From Haliotis asinina (Eukaryota > Mollusca > Gastropoda > Lepetellida > Haliotidae), in NCBI RefSeq assembly GCF_037392515.1, contig NC_090288.1, positions 10,523,969-10,587,968 of the forward strand: DNA of 64,000 bases. The letters are read 5' to 3'. Positions 11,540 through 24,350 of the stretch are shown here, piece by piece. Within the stretch, counting starts at the first letter, position 1. Each line of letters begins with the position of its first letter. Below the pieces are notes generated by a model, which saw nothing but the letters and a program-made list of their open reading frames with translations, searched no databases and was not told the DNA's origin. A program made the translations under genes and the position numbers.

Positions 11540-12960
11540 TGTCAGACAGCGTACGGGAGATTGCATTAGTGAGTCTCTCCTTAGGGTTGACAAATCTCCT
11601 TAATCGGCTCACATGAACAGGTGCTTTCATCACCACGTCACAGCTTCTACGTAAAGTGAGGCAATTCGTCCGAGATGTAGACAGGTGCATGGAAAGTCTG
11701 TCCTAACTTTCGACACTTGCCCACGGCACGGACTGTTGCGTGAAGCTACACTTTGTCTCCCAACTGGAGGATAGGGTTTGTGGTATTTCTGTCATAATAA
11801 CGCTTCGCTTTTTCATGCACTTGCTGCAAGTTAGTGCGCGCCAGTCGTCTAGTAATCTCTACGTGATGCAGAATGACATCACGTCTTTGTTTCATTGTTT
11901 GCGGAAAAGGTTCACCCGACTGTAATTCAACATCAGTGGGTACTGAACATTCTTGACCAAAAAGGATGAACTATGGGGAAAATTCAGTACCCTGTGTTGC
12001 TGGGCTAGTGTTATATGCAAACATGATAATAGGGAGGAGATCATCCCAGTTATCTTGGTTATCATTGTTGATGGTAACTACTGGTTTTCAAAGCTTCGAT
12101 CCATAATATTGAACATACTGCAGTAAACAGCTTATTGGTGAATGAACTACCGTTATCAGTTACCAAAACTCTTGGGATTCCAAGTAGAATGTCAAAGCCA
12201 CCTCAGCTGCTTCCGGCGTTGAAAGAGGGATGGCCACACTCCATCCAAGTTAACAAAAAGATGTACCGCTGTGCTGTTTTTGTACTCGGTAACGGTCCCA
12301 AGAAATCAGCTTGTACCCGATCAAATAATTTACCTGGGACAGGTAGGGGTTGTAATTGAGCAGGTCTCTTGTGAAAGCCACGTTTATTGACTTGACAGGC
12401 AGTACATGTCAATATAAAAAATATAAATAATAAACAATGTATTGCTTTATGTCATCCGACATAAGGGACCATTAGTACTCTGTCTAACAGCATTGAATGT
12501 CCTATCAATACCAACATGTCCTGCTAACAAGCTATCACGATATGATTGTAGAACACAGTTTATCAAGTTTTAGGAACCACTAGCTGACGAATACTAGTAA
12601 TTCTACAAGACACTGTTATGGATGACCAACTTCTAAATGCCTTTGAAGAATTTCTACAGTAATTCTGTCGTTTCTAAGGCCGGGTCCAGGCGGCGCATAC
12701 AAATGATATAGTATATCATTAACAATAACATAATCCTGACTTTGTAACAACAGAGCACGAGTAGCCTTGTCATCCTTGGTAAATGTATGAGACTTACGTA
12801 ATGCAGCCAATCAGTGGTTTGAGCTCAGGATCATCATATTGTCTCTGTGCTATTGAATAATCTCCCTGAAACTCTGGAATTGCACTAAGAGGATTATATA
12901 ACTTGTTCACTGGTCGCGAGGGGGCCATGGACTCATGTACCCTCGAGGTTTGTTCACGTT
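11540..12960 (-). pseudogene. Ty3/Gypsy pol remains, integrase region
   Basis: The minus strand shows typical integrase-domain phrases. Examples are the zinc-finger neighbourhood (EILQRHLEVGHP), the central block PGKLFDRVQADFLGPLP with RYIFLL, VTDNGSSFTNKLFTAV, and a C-terminal part with APVHVSRLRRFVNP. These are hallmarks of Ty3/Gypsy integrases. It is a fossil with several breaks and is part of the element at 7939-13164. Confidence 0.75.
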
Positions 12961-12972
12961 TCCCGAGTCCGC

Positions 12973-13164
12973 TGAATCAGCATTAATTGCTACTTGACGA
13001 ATATATTCTGTTCTGTTGCTTGGCGGTTATTCCCTTTTTCTATCCTTTAATATTAATATTACTCAGTAGTTATAGCACTGGTGCTATGACGAACTAACTG
13101 CAAATTTCAGAAATGGATTTGTAATTTGTTTCTTGTATACGGATGAAATTTTGACCTTATATCA
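12973..13164 (-). repeat. LTR (upstream copy)
   Basis: Begins tgaatcagcattaattgc and ends accttatatca. It is the partner of 7939-8117 with an extra short insertion near its inner end. Confidence 0.75.
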
Positions 13165-14685
13165 CCGTGTACAGCCTACCTCTCGTAAACGCGTTCTCTG
13201 AGTCGGTCCAATTTATCTTTGTTTTGCCAGTTCGAAAAACTCGTTTTAGTGTGTGTACTGTGTTATCCTGACTTACTTTATGTATATTAGAGTTTATATA
13301 TTATTGTCACTGTTGCCATGAACGTTATCAATTCATTTTAATATATATTCAATCCAATTAAAATATGTTTATAGATGTTGTATTGTATTACTAGTACTGA
13401 TATCTAAATTCATATTAAGGCTAATATCAATAATTTTGAGGATACATATCTTATATATCTATAAATATATCTATAAATCAGTTATTGATATCTAGATTAC
13501 AAGTAAGGGGAAAGAATTACAAGCGAAATATTTTGGTCCCAAAAGGGCGGGTATCGATTTCAGGGCATCTTCAAATACTTTCGGTTACATATTTTTAGTT
13601 CCAAAATATCATTAAAATCATGATTTTGTATATATCCTTACATCCTTTTATTATTTCATACAATTGACTATGGAAAGTCTTTCCAAGACATTATTAATTT
13701 GTTTCAACACATTGCAGATAATTATAGTTATTCGTGATACCATGATACATTTTAAGATATCTTCAATTCTCGATATTTTCAAATCAATCCTAGATATCTC
13801 TATTCTCATTCAAGATATCTTTGAAACAATTGAATATGTCGTTAATATCTTTACTAAATGTGAAAACGTCTTGCCGTAACCTCATGTGACACGAGCGTTA
13901 GATGCAGTTTTTAACACAACACCAGGGACGAGACAACCCCACATTGCATTTGTAGCTAGTCATGGCATTCCGGCAAGCTTCTTGTAGGTCACGGAAAGAG
14001 GCGAGTAGTTACGAATGCCCAACACAACCGTCAATGTTGGTTCACTGCACGTGATGTTCGTCATGTGCTTCATGACTAAGGGAACAGATAGAATTGGGAG
14101 AGGTGTGTGTTTCGCGAAAAGAAGTCATTAATCCTGCATTTTTATTGACAATATATGCCCGGAATGCATGATGACAAGCTGATAAAGTACACAAGGAAAT
14201 AAATATCGAGATACCTAAAATACAGGGCATTTCCATATCATGAGTTGAGAATCTCGTTACTCATAAATCAAACAGAAATTCCCGTTAATACGAATGCCGA
14301 CATTTCAAACAGTGTTTAAATAATTCATCAATCATGGGGAAGTGAACTACAATCCAATCACTGTCAGTTCTCATAGCAGTCAACGTCTGTAATGCGTGAA
14401 ATATGCATTTAACGAGCTACAATTCCGAATGCCACTGGAACTTGTTTACCGCTAGCTCCCCCATCACACCTCCATTGACTGTGGTCCGTGCATCTCCTGT
14501 GACCGTACCTCGTTATGACGAGACGCACAGAGGACAAACACCTGTCTGAATGTCCTAATTTGTGGCAGCGATGAACGTTTTCGTCATCACGGGCGGAGAC
14601 AATGGCTGCTGTTTGTAAACATGTGTCTGAGAATGTGGGGTCATTTTAATGTCCATTAACCTGCTTCGTAACCAGGCCGAACGTA
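13165..14685. other. Anonymous, very AT-rich sequence
   Basis: Strongly AT-rich to about 13860, with repeated gatatc/atatct words, then ordinary composition. The motif attttggtcccaaaaggg at 13531 recurs inverted near 16160 (ttttgggaccaaaat), so both may be ends of one repeat family. No gene seen. Confidence 0.4.
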
Positions 14686-14755
14686 CTGGTGTCCACAGTA
14701 CTGATGGTACTGGAACATTACTAAAAGCGGCTTAACACTACACTCACTCATTCAC
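14686..14755 (+). repeat. SINE family A, 3' fragment
   Basis: ctggtgtccacagtactgat, ggaacattactaaaagcggc and cactcactcattcac: the body and tail without the tRNA head. Confidence 0.75.
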
Positions 14756-14850
14756 TATTTGTACTGTACACCTTTGTAAAGTTTTCCTGAACACTGTTTG
14801 ATCTTGCAACGTCATGTGCGTCTCGTATGCAGCTTGATTGTTGTTTCATG

Positions 14851-14940
14851 CCACATTCAGTAACACTCCAGCTACATGGCGATGGTCTGTAAATAATCGA
14901 GCCCTAATCCTCTGATCAACATCATAAGCATAGATCTATG
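14851..14940 (-). repeat. SINE family B, fragment
   Basis: cagtaacactccagctacat, ggtctgtaaataatcgagcc and gatcaacatcataagcatag match the 3' half of the longer SINE, reversed. Confidence 0.75.
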
Positions 14941-15260
14941 ACGAAATGGATCAGTTTTGGATGCAGGATATAGTTGTAAGTAGAGGTAAAGCTGACAGTG
15001 ACAGCGGAGTTTGTTAAGCATGTGAGCTTATGTGAACATTGGCGATTTTGTTTTCCCGGATCCAGACACATCTAAAGGGACAAACTCTGGCGTTTCGGTA
15101 CATTAGACCATGGTACCTATTCCGCCGAAAATATTGTACACGACTGACAAATCAAACTGCACAGTGACCGTTCATAATATAAATGGTCTCCCGTTTTGTT
15201 CTGGTAAATAAAGTGAGGGAGAGACGATCCGAGAACATCTGTGTTATAATTGGTCAGCAA

Positions 15261-15446
15261 CAACCCATGCTTGTTATAAGAGGCATCGAAAGAGATCGGG
15301 TGGTCAGGCTCGTTGACTTAGTAGACGAATGACATCGAAGATTGATGCTCACGGTTTTGATCGAATTTGGATTGTCGGGCCCAGAATCGATTATTCACAG
15401 ACCATATAGCTGGCATACTGCTGCGTACGGCGTTTTACAAACATAC
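15261..15446 (+). repeat. SINE family B, partial
   Basis: acccatgcttgttataagag, gatcgggtggtcaggctcg, agaccatatagctggcatac and a gtacggcgttttac end. The family-B head is missing. Confidence 0.75.
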
Positions 15447-15860
15447 AATCAAAGCCTAAGGTAACTTCAATTTATGGTTCACATGAAACCAACAGCGACC
15501 ACATAGTGAAATTGCTGCAATGGAAGCGGTTATTCTCTGAACTCACTACACTATTTGTACGGAATGCTGTCTCTGAGAGCTACCACAAATTATCACGTAA
15601 TGCCTTTTCATGACTACATCCTTTGTCTCGTTTGAATAATGATACTTCAAGAGTTGCGCAAATTATGACCAAAAAACTACAAACGTTCGACTTGAAAAAT
15701 GCAGGTTCGCCCATTTTGTAATAATACGGCCATGTTTCCGTTGGGTATCGTCACAGTACATGGGTGACGCTCAAACTTTTTTTTCCATGGGTCATTCTGC
15801 TCGTTCCTAATTCAGGAGAAAGGCAAATGTGTGGTAACTGTAATGATATCTGGGAAGTCG
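15447..15860. other. Anonymous sequence
   Basis: Nothing recognised. Confidence 0.4.
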
Positions 15861-16111
15861 AGTGAGTGAGTGAGTTTTACGCCGCACTCAGCAATATTCT
15901 AGCTACATAGCGGTGGTCTGTCGGGTGAGGACCAGACAATCCAGTGATCAACAACATGAGCATCGATCTGCGCAACTGGGAACCAATGACATGTGTCAAT
16001 CAAGTCAGCGACCCTGACCATCCCGTTAGTCGCCTCTTACGACAAGCATAGTCGCCTTTTATGGCAAGCATGGGTTGCTGAAGGCCTATTCTACCCCGGA
16101 CCTTCACGGGT
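15861..16111 (-). repeat. SINE family B, full length
   Basis: The best complete copy. On + it runs from the reversed tail gagtgagtgagtgagtttta, through gcaatattctagctacatag, ccagacaatccagtgatcaa and gcatcgatctgcgcaactgg, to the reversed head ccccggaccttcacgggt. About 250 bp. Confidence 0.9.
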
Positions 16112-18105
16112 CTTTAGGAACTGGAAGACTAGTAGTTGAAAATATTGTTTCCCGACCTTTTTGGGACCAAAATGTTTTGTTTGCCTTTCTTTGCTTTTAC
16201 TTGCATTGTAGATACCAATAACTGGATGACATACGAATTTTACTGTTAGGCGAAAGATGTATACCGTGCATCAGTGCCAGGACACAATTGCTGACTACGT
16301 ACTTTACTGAAATGACATAACCAATGGCCGACTAGTTCCACATTCATACTATTGTTTCTCATCACGTCAGTCGTTTAACGTCGTACTTGGAGTTTCAAAG
16401 GAAGAGAATAGAGAGTTTGACTGCATGCCGATTACAAAGTATTATCCCTTAGTGAGCAAGACAACATTTTTTTAATATTAATATTTTTTCAGGAACGTCT
16501 CAAACAAGTTATCGAACCTGTTCCCAGACTAGAAACCATCTGCTTTGAGACCATCTCTGAAACTCAGCATCTGTCTTGCTCACCTGTGCGACTCGTAAAG
16601 ACTTACTCTAAATCTATACGTTAAGTTTTAAAACAACATTAAAGACTGGCAGTTAACATGAGTTGATTGTAAAGACTATAGAGACTTACACCCAGTCACC
16701 ATGTGTATAAATCAGTTGTAGAGTGGCTTTGTTACGGGGTCTTCCCACTTGTCGTGTCGGGCTCCTGTCTTAATCCCCTCAGCCTGTCGGACAACTGGGA
16801 ATACCCGAAAGACACAACCCTGCCAGTAATGAAATTATTGAAATCTGTTTGTACATACTAAACGTCAAAGACTGTTACTGTCAGGCATCGTGAGCGTACC
16901 TTCGTTCATGGTACAAAAATATCTGTCACTTTAAAAAATTCCTGTTTAACACATATTGCCAAAGTATTTTGAACCATTACCCAATGAAATGACAAAAGCT
17001 AAAATTTAAATTCGATTTTTTCGTCCGATAATTCTTTGTGTTCTTGTTTAACCTTGATGTGAGCACTTATAAACATTTCCGAACCATTATGAAGCACGTA
17101 CAGACAGTGTTTATGCTGCGCCTCGCTTCATATTCCCTGCCCTTTATTCAGGTCTGAGCAACAACGACAGGAGAATGGTCCTTTTCACTTAATTTTGATT
17201 CATAGCGTTCATAATATAATCTCCTCACAGCGTCATAGGTTGCGCACGGAGCATCTGTCTTCCTGCTCCGGGACGTTTCCGATAAGGATGTGTTGAGAGT
17301 TTTGTTGAGATTCTGTCACTCATTCTCTTCGACTTGATTCTGAACAAAATGGTGCTTTTCAGCTCATGAACGAAAGTTCGCAACACCCCTCGCCTTATCG
17401 AAACGAAGATAAATGAAAAATGGTTACGACTGTGGAAGTGCAGCCAGTTTTCTTAACTACTAAGGTTTTCACATCATTTCAGGGAGGGCGTTATTAGTTT
17501 GGGTTTTTTTAAATTATTTTTCTGGAGGTTTTTTTGTGTGGGCGTGTGAGTACTTGCGTGAGCGCGCGTGCTTGTGTGATTAGACTAGTCTTTACACTCT
17601 CCAGTCTAATTCTTCTGGACAAGGGGCATTATCAAAACAAGCCGCTGTTTAAGTCTGTTTCTCGGGGCTACCTCAGGTTACTCGTGTTAGTGCGGGTAGC
17701 GTTGGTTGCGTGTGTGGATGTATCCGTGTTTTATGTGCGTGTGTCTGTGTATTTGAAGTTGGACTTATGCGAGATTAATTGTTGGAGATTATTTTTATCA
17801 CATCATGCTTAAACGAGGCTAGAGCCAAACCAGGTAACTGCCAGTACCATCTCTGCGTATGACACGTCCAGTGGATCCAACCACTGACCTTGTGCTCCCC
17901 GGCAGACACACTTTCCCACTGCACCATGTAGGTGGTTGACGGGCTATACGTCACTACGTCTGTAACGACAACCCTTCTAACGCTTGAACCAAAAACATCG
18001 TCCTTAAAGGTTAACAGAAGCATCCTGAATATTGACACATGTGGACATTGCAGAATATCCACAATTGGTGACTTCAAGGTGATAGTAGAAGCATAAACAT
18101 TAGCA
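16112..18105. other. Anonymous sequence
   Basis: About 2 kb without a recognisable gene or repeat copy. A GT-rich patch at 17530-17760 is open for 92 codons on + but has no domain or splice support. Confidence 0.4.
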
Positions 18106-18250
18106 TGAGTAAGTTGGGTTTAACGCCGCTTTTAGCAATATTCCAGCCATATCAGAAACGGGCTTCACGCATTGTTCCCATGTGGGGAATCGAATCCTTG
18201 CCTTCGCCGTGGCGAGCGACCGCTTTAATCACTGGACTACCCACCCCACA
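18106..18250 (-). repeat. SINE family A, full length
   Basis: Reversed tail (gagtaagttgggtttaacgc), gcaatattccagccatatca, ccatgtggggaatcgaatcc (B box) and a reversed head ending gactacccaccccac. Confidence 0.9.
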
Positions 18251-18582
18251 GCCCTTTAACTTTACGAAGGAATATTAACGTAATATTTTTTTGGGGGGTA
18301 TATGGAAACAAATATCCTCAAGGTCACATTCCGTTATTAAGATTTCACGAAATGAATGTAAAATTGAAATAAAACCGTGAAAAACGACCTCGAATTTTCG
18401 CCTTTGACGGAATCATTCAGACAGTTAAATTAGCAGAGGCGGGCATCACGTGACATGACGTCAATAGTTTCTATTGGCTGTGACCCTGGATTCTGATGTA
18501 ATACATGATGTTCCCGATGTCAGTTTTGACCTGGATATTAGGTCGAAGTGGCCGAAGCTCAGAAAACAGAAACTGACTTCCC

Positions 18583-18613
<31 letters not shown>

Positions 18614-20963
18614 TGAAAATTTGGGTATGTATTTCTGATGATTTTTTTTTCATCCAGCAAATTATTGCAATTCTGTCGTATTCTCCTTTAAGAGCATATC
18701 AGTTATTGCTAACAACTTACAGCTAAGCGCTATATACGTTATAACTGACACTATTTAGAAACCGTTAGAGCAGAGCCTTAATGCTCACACACATAAAAGA
18801 CAGTGGTAGTAAGCTGTAATGTTCAAAGTAAATGGCACCACGATGAAACATAACAATCGTTAATATTAACACTGAACACAGTTTAACACACCAATACAAG
18901 TGAAACCTCGTTTTCCGCGTTTAAACACAGTTTAACAAACGTGAATCCTCACACACACAGGTGATTTAAATAGCAGCATACAAAATTGAGAAATGTCAGC
19001 AAATTCTTACGGCGACGTTTCAAAACATGCAGGAAATTAGTTTTGGTGATGGCATCAAATTTACATTCTTGGCCGGTTTCTCATATATTTCTCATAAATA
19101 CAGTTTGACAACCGCTGAAGCTACTTCGGAGGGCAACGTTCGTCTGAGGCAAGGTTAGATTGGTTGAACATTACCTGGTCGCCTCTCACCCACAGAGACC
19201 ATAATGGCAGCGGAATTTGTCAGATTCATTTTACGATAATATCACCTTTAATTTGAGGAAACGTACATCTGAGAAATGCCAGTCATATATTTGTAGCGCT
19301 CTCTCTCAGACTAACTGATGTACACTTTATAATCATTTCAGTATTTCAACAGACTTAATTGTTTTGTAATATTCCCATGCAAATATTTGGGCAAGTCAAG
19401 TTTCTAAATACCGAAAGTGACAAAACAATCAATCGTGTTTGTGTATAACGCCACTCAGCAGGGGGTCGAGCACGTGACTTTAAGTTTGCTTTCGAAATGA
19501 CCTCCGATGTGTATGGTGCGATATAAGTGCATGTGCGTACATATATATGTGGGTTAAACAAAATCCAACAGATAGTTTGGGTAGATCTCTACACACGTGC
19601 TGGGAATCTTTACACAAATCTGTTCGTAAGGTAGGTTTATTGCTGTCATTAATTTGTTGTTATGGTTGTTATTTATGACTAGGATGTGTAGTATTAAAAA
19701 TGTAGTATTTCTCTACGCTGTTGAAGCCTTGTCCCACGAGTATTTCGTCACATCCGTAAACTATATTACAAAATGAGGTCATTTTCGCTTGCAGTTTTCA
19801 TATATTAACATGACGTTTTCGCTAGACTTGAAAACAGAGTCCAGCTGGTAATATCCCAGGTGCACAAAATGAGAGCACGCATGTCTATAGAGTCTCATAA
19901 ACCGCATCTATGTTATCTTTATGACCAAAGTTATCTAAACCATTACGAAAAATGCAACAAAATGCACATAAATTATACAAACCAGCTTTCAAAATCATTT
20001 CTTAAAAAATTTCAATTTTTTAGGAAATGTTTTACCACATCACTAACAGTGAACAGATAAACAGGTTAAATCGATTATGAGCTCGCAATAACAAAGGGAC
20101 CGGCGAATATTGCTCAGTTGCTTTCAACCTAATTCAAAATTACAATTGGGTCTTTAAGCCAAATGCCTACACGGTGGCATAGGCGGTTCCTAACTGTTAC
20201 TAGTCATACAGACCCTGAAGCAAATATATTGAAAATTAAGAAAGTCCCAAGTTTATATGTATTTTTTTAAATATTAACTTTAGTTCTGTACAATGTGTTC
20301 ATGTCAAAGACACATCGTTACTACAGACCTGTATAGTGCCTGACCTGTCAGTTATCTCACCAAACACAAGAAAATACCGGCAGACGTTCCCGAACCGCTT
20401 GTATTCTCTGTAGAACTTTAGTTTAGGTATATTTACTCCTCAGAAAGTCAAACACACGTGGTTTAAGTATATCAGAGAGTCGAACATTTAATGAGATATC
20501 GGATGATTCATGGGGTCGTAAACAAAGGGTGATCACTCCAGTGATCAATATCTGACGCATATAAACATCGTACTGTTTGTTCAGTGATATATTATGTACG
20601 TGTGGTTACTGTCTTGCAATAAGCACATAATTTTCAACGAGGATAATCCACGTATGTTTCCCACGTATTTGTTGATAAATACTTGAAAACACATGTCCAT
20701 CCATCAATAGTGCTTGGCTTTGGTGTGAAAATACTCCGACAGGTGATAAGATTAATTATTTAATGCTTGGGGTTATGCTCGGTGACGTCACACCCTGATG
20801 TCATGGGTGATGGCGTCAGTATGTATTTATCTCGATCACTAACGACCACAGACAGATCGAATACTGCGTCCCATCTCTTGGCGCGCGCAAAGGATCCGGA
20901 AACCAGGTTAGCACCGAAAGAAGCGCCTTATGTGAGCGAAACCCTGTAACCCTGAATTTGGCA
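18251..20963. other. Anonymous sequence with a TA microsatellite
   Basis: A (TA)n run at 18585-18613 and otherwise AT-rich unique-looking DNA. No exon with convincing splice sites seen. Confidence 0.4.
18585..18613. repeat. TA dinucleotide run
   Basis: Uninterrupted tatata of roughly 29 bases. Confidence 0.95.
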
Positions 20964-21018
20964 TGGGGATAGGGGAATTAGTGGGTATGTGGGGTTGGGG
21001 TTGGGATGGGGGTTGGGC
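20964..21018 (+). other. G-rich tract, possible G-quadruplex
   Basis: Many GGG or GGGG runs separated by one to four bases (for example tggggttggggttgggatgg), which fits the usual G-quadruplex spacing rule on the + strand. Confidence 0.5.
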
Positions 21019-21582
21019 GAGAATTATTCACTTTGTACTTGCTACTCCGTATAGATCATCACCATAACCCCACACACCTCACCCAGTCTAGTCACAAATT
21101 ATGAACGATCCCTCGGTGGTATGGTTATCGTAGCTCCCGTGCATTAACACAGACCGCAATCGTAGCGCTATATGGTTGTATTGTACATTGTGATGTTAGA
21201 GGTAAGATGATTGTGATAGCAACACAAGTGTGGCCTTGGTATGGTACAGATGGAAGCCACCCATGACAAGCTTACTGTCACTTTTGTTGCTCCCGTGTTG
21301 CTGTAACTAAACTCATAATATTTATATAAAACGGCAAGTGCATGCGTGTGCACCAATGCTGCTTCTGTGGTCGGTCTAATTGCTGGATCCTGTAGATTTT
21401 GATCGATCAGAAAATGAATATTGTCGGGACCCAGATATGTTTGTGTTGAGCAATCATACATAAACGTCAATCACGGAGGCCATTAAGTGATTCCAACAAG
21501 CTCGAGGGACTTATTCCTACACATGAAACATAATCTGAGCGCCGACATTCACACCACAGACAGAACACCCCTGCAATGTCCT
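21019..21582. other. Anonymous sequence
   Basis: Nothing recognised. A minus frame of 100 codons at 21168-21470 lacks any domain. Confidence 0.4.
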
Positions 21583-21700
21583 GGGCCTCCTTTCACAATG
21601 CAGTGAAGTGATCGTAAGTCACTAAGGTAACCTTAGTCCACTATTAAAGAATGGGAGTCAAGGTTAACCTTAGTAAAGGCTACCTCGTGAATGGAGCCCC
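21583..21700. mobile_element. Short inverted-repeat element (MITE-like)
   Basis: The ends gggcctcctttcac and gtgaatggagcccc are inverted repeats of each other with two mismatches, about 118 bp apart. The interior carries aaggtaaccttagt and aaggttaaccttagta, themselves partly palindromic. It has no coding capacity. Confidence 0.55.
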
Positions 21701-21976
21701 AAGATATCTTAATGTGTAAACACCTTCATTTGGGTGGCACCGATGGCACGTGACAAGGCTGTCCTTGGAAACCGTTAGGTTTACGTTTGGTCATTGATAA
21801 CCAGCTGTGCTATACTAGTCGTAAAACATGACACTTGTATATTTGACGCCGTAATCTGTTTCTTGCGGAACGGTTAAATGGAATGTTTGCAGTTAACACT
21901 GGGGACTGTTCATACTTTAAGGCTAGAGGGGTGATGAGAATTTTCATGGATAAGGATACACAATGTGAATCAATGA

Positions 21977-22132
21977 GGAGATAGCGACTAGGATGGGAGT
22001 AGTGATTGTCAGACTGAGATATGAAGTAGTCAGTACGGAGATAGTGACAAGGATAGGAGTATATATTGTGGTTGTCAGATTGAGATACGAACTAGTCAAT
22101 CTGGAGATAGTGACAAGGATGGGAATAGTGGC
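21977..22132. repeat. Short tandem repeat, about 60-66 bp unit, 2.5 copies
   Basis: gagatagYgacWaggatRgg, a variable part, then tgtcagaYtgagataYgaa, repeated with small length differences. Confidence 0.7.
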
Positions 22133-23054
22133 TAGCCAGGGTGGGTTATCGTGGATGCTCAGGCTCGAAGACATCAAACAAAAACAACCAAAGCATGGCA
22201 TATAGTGAGATGTGGACTGACATCTCCTGTGGGATACAGACAGATTCACAGTCAGACACAGAGAAGTATTTTAGGAAAGTGCCACAGGGGCGTTACAACA
22301 GATCTACTCAAGGTATCAAAATATTTATATAAAACTGGCATCCAGTCATAACTGGCTTACGAGACTAAAAACATTTACAACTTACGAAATATCAAGAAAA
22401 CATTTAATACAAAATAGAATATTAAATGAACCATATAACCCCAAATATACAACCATTGAGATTAAAGGATATTGCATATAACTTATATTATAAGGTAAAT
22501 TGTGCTTTAAACGATTTTAAAAGAACAAAAAGGATTAAGTAGGCGCTGTAAACTGCGTCTTAAAAACATTTTTGTTACATAATTGTCCAAATGACTATAT
22601 GACCAAAATAAATTGTTTTACACTGAAGTATCCTGCCGCTCGGACGCGGACGCTTCTCCATTGTGTTTAGTGGACTTTTAATCTACCTTCACCTCCGCAC
22701 TACCACAGACGCTTCACCACCCGCTTGCCACGAGGATATATATGTGTACAGTGACGATCTAAAGGTGAGTCCGCACACCGTCCCTGTTTGACAGCCGCGT
22801 CATATCTAACAGAAGTGCAGCGAATGTTGGAAAATCAATGACAATACATGTCGTAATGTTTTTGTTAGAGTCTGGACACCATTTCTTAAGATTGAGACGC
22901 ATGCAGGAATTAGGATGTCCCTTAGAATCAATGAATCAATGCATGTGGTCATCGTGTTTTAGTATCTGGACACCAGTTGTTACGACAGACACGCATGCAT
23001 GAAGTCTGATTTTCCTTATGAAAGTGGATCATAACAGAGAAACAGTTGATCATA
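22133..23054. other. Anonymous sequence with a possible 5' exon end
   Basis: At about 22640-22763 a more GC-rich stretch ends ctaaag|gtgagt, a strong donor. It resembles an untranslated first exon on +, but I cannot link it to any gene. Near 22860-23005 two imperfect copies of a tctggacacca...acgcatgca motif stand about 115 bp apart. Confidence 0.3.
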
Positions 23055-23236
23055 AACTTATGGATTACAACTTTTTGTTTATTATGTTGTTACGACGTTT
23101 CGATGTAGATGAGCGACGTTCCGATGTAGATGAGCGACGTTCCGATGTAGATTCTTCGAAACGTCTTTAATCTTACATCTTTATCAAAATAAATAAAACT
23201 CACGTAATAAACAAGAAGTTGTAATCCATAAAGTTG
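23055..23236. mobile_element. Inverted-repeat element with a 21-bp tandem loop
   Basis: The arms ttatggattacaactttttg (23058 on) and its complement caagaagttgtaatccataa (23212 on) match with about one mismatch over 26 bases. The loop holds three copies of a 21-bp unit (gagcgacgttccgatgtaga plus t). It looks like a small hairpin or MITE-like element. The cgaaacgtc words recall 3' regions of Penelope-like elements, but that is only a resemblance. Confidence 0.55.
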
Positions 23237-24122
23237 TATGTTTCAATTTTGACTCACCAACATCTAGAATGCCTATTAAACAAGTAGTTGATCGTGACAA
23301 TATAAATACCTGTACAAATCATTAAACATAATGAACGATGAAACGAAAAACGGATTTATTTTTAATTTTGTATTTAACAAACCAATTACAATTTTGATAA
23401 CAAGTAGTTACATATGAACACTGACAGAATTATTGTTCAAATTAAAAACGGTTATGTTATCTTATGTCACCTGGGCATATTGCGTTACCAACTGTTTAAT
23501 TTTATCCTTGTGAATTGAAAACGTAAATATTTTTTTCTTTCTTGACCAATTGTTAGTTTTGGATTTCTTTTATCGTAGTGAACTGAAAAACCGAACCGAA
23601 AATATGTTCTGTTTTTTATCATGTACAAATGTTTAAAAAATATCATTGTAGCATCGGAATTAATGAACAGACTGAAGACTGTTAGTCGTTAGGCACTGTA
23701 CAAAGTTTTGTTGGAACAAAACTCCCATGCGATCAAAGGTTGTATGATACCACCAAGAAATGCACAAATCAACTGTCATAAATTCTCCGTGTCCAAAGCG
23801 TGTCTCATTATATCTCTAATCTTGGTATTTTGCTATATATAGTGAGTGGAGATAACGTGAACTATGGCATGGGGTAACCTGCCCCTTGTTGTGACAGTGT
23901 CTGAAAGGTCAAGGACTCCTTTGGCCTGAATCGTAATTTCAGGTTGACGCGCGACAAGACTCCTATTCCTTATTTCAGCGTTCGGTGAAAGAACCCTGTA
24001 TATTCTGTTCTTGTGTAGGTATTATGCCAGGTGTTGTGTCAGCAGTATTGATAGCACTATGTACGTAGTGAGGTATATACAAATTTAAACGAGTGAAAGG
24101 CCTCATTGCTAACCGTGAGAAG
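23237..24122. other. Anonymous AT-rich sequence
   Basis: Nothing recognised. Confidence 0.4.
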
Positions 24123-24350
24123 GACCCGTGATGTTCCTGGTTAGAAGTAATCTTCTGCAATCCATGCTTGTCATGAGAAGCGACTAACGGGATCGGGTGG
24201 TCAAGCTCACTGACTTGGTTGACCGGATCACCGTATCCCAGTCGCATATGTCGATACTCGTGCTGTTAATCACTGCCTTGTATGGTCCCGGCTTGATTAT
24301 AGCCTTATAACTATAGAATATTTCCGAGTGCAGTGTACTTAACTCACTCA
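24123..24350 (+). repeat. SINE family B, near full length
   Basis: Begins gacccgtgatgttcctggtt, continues tccatgcttgtcatgagaag and gggatcgggtggtcaagctc, and ends ttaactcactcaaac. Confidence 0.85.

Larger units (their letters stand above)
7939..13164 (-). mobile_element. Ty3/Gypsy-type LTR retrotransposon fossil
   Basis: Two direct repeats of about 180-190 bp (7939-8117 and 12973-13164), both beginning TG and ending CA, bound a region whose minus strand carries pol remains of the Ty3/Gypsy kind. These are the zone before and through integrase, roughly 12900 down to 11540. The short LTRs resemble those of Mag/Steamer-like elements of molluscs, which is an inference. The element is broken, with many breaks. 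Gag, protease, reverse transcriptase and RNase H are not recognisable. By hand the two LTRs differ at about 20 of 175 aligned positions, so the insertion is old. I found no matching target-site duplication. About 3.4 kb between the integrase and the lower LTR is unexplained. Confidence 0.7.

Noticed and set aside
22640-22763. First exon of the globin gene
   Set aside because: The donor is good, but there is nothing to tie it to a gene 15 kb away. It was kept only as a remark.
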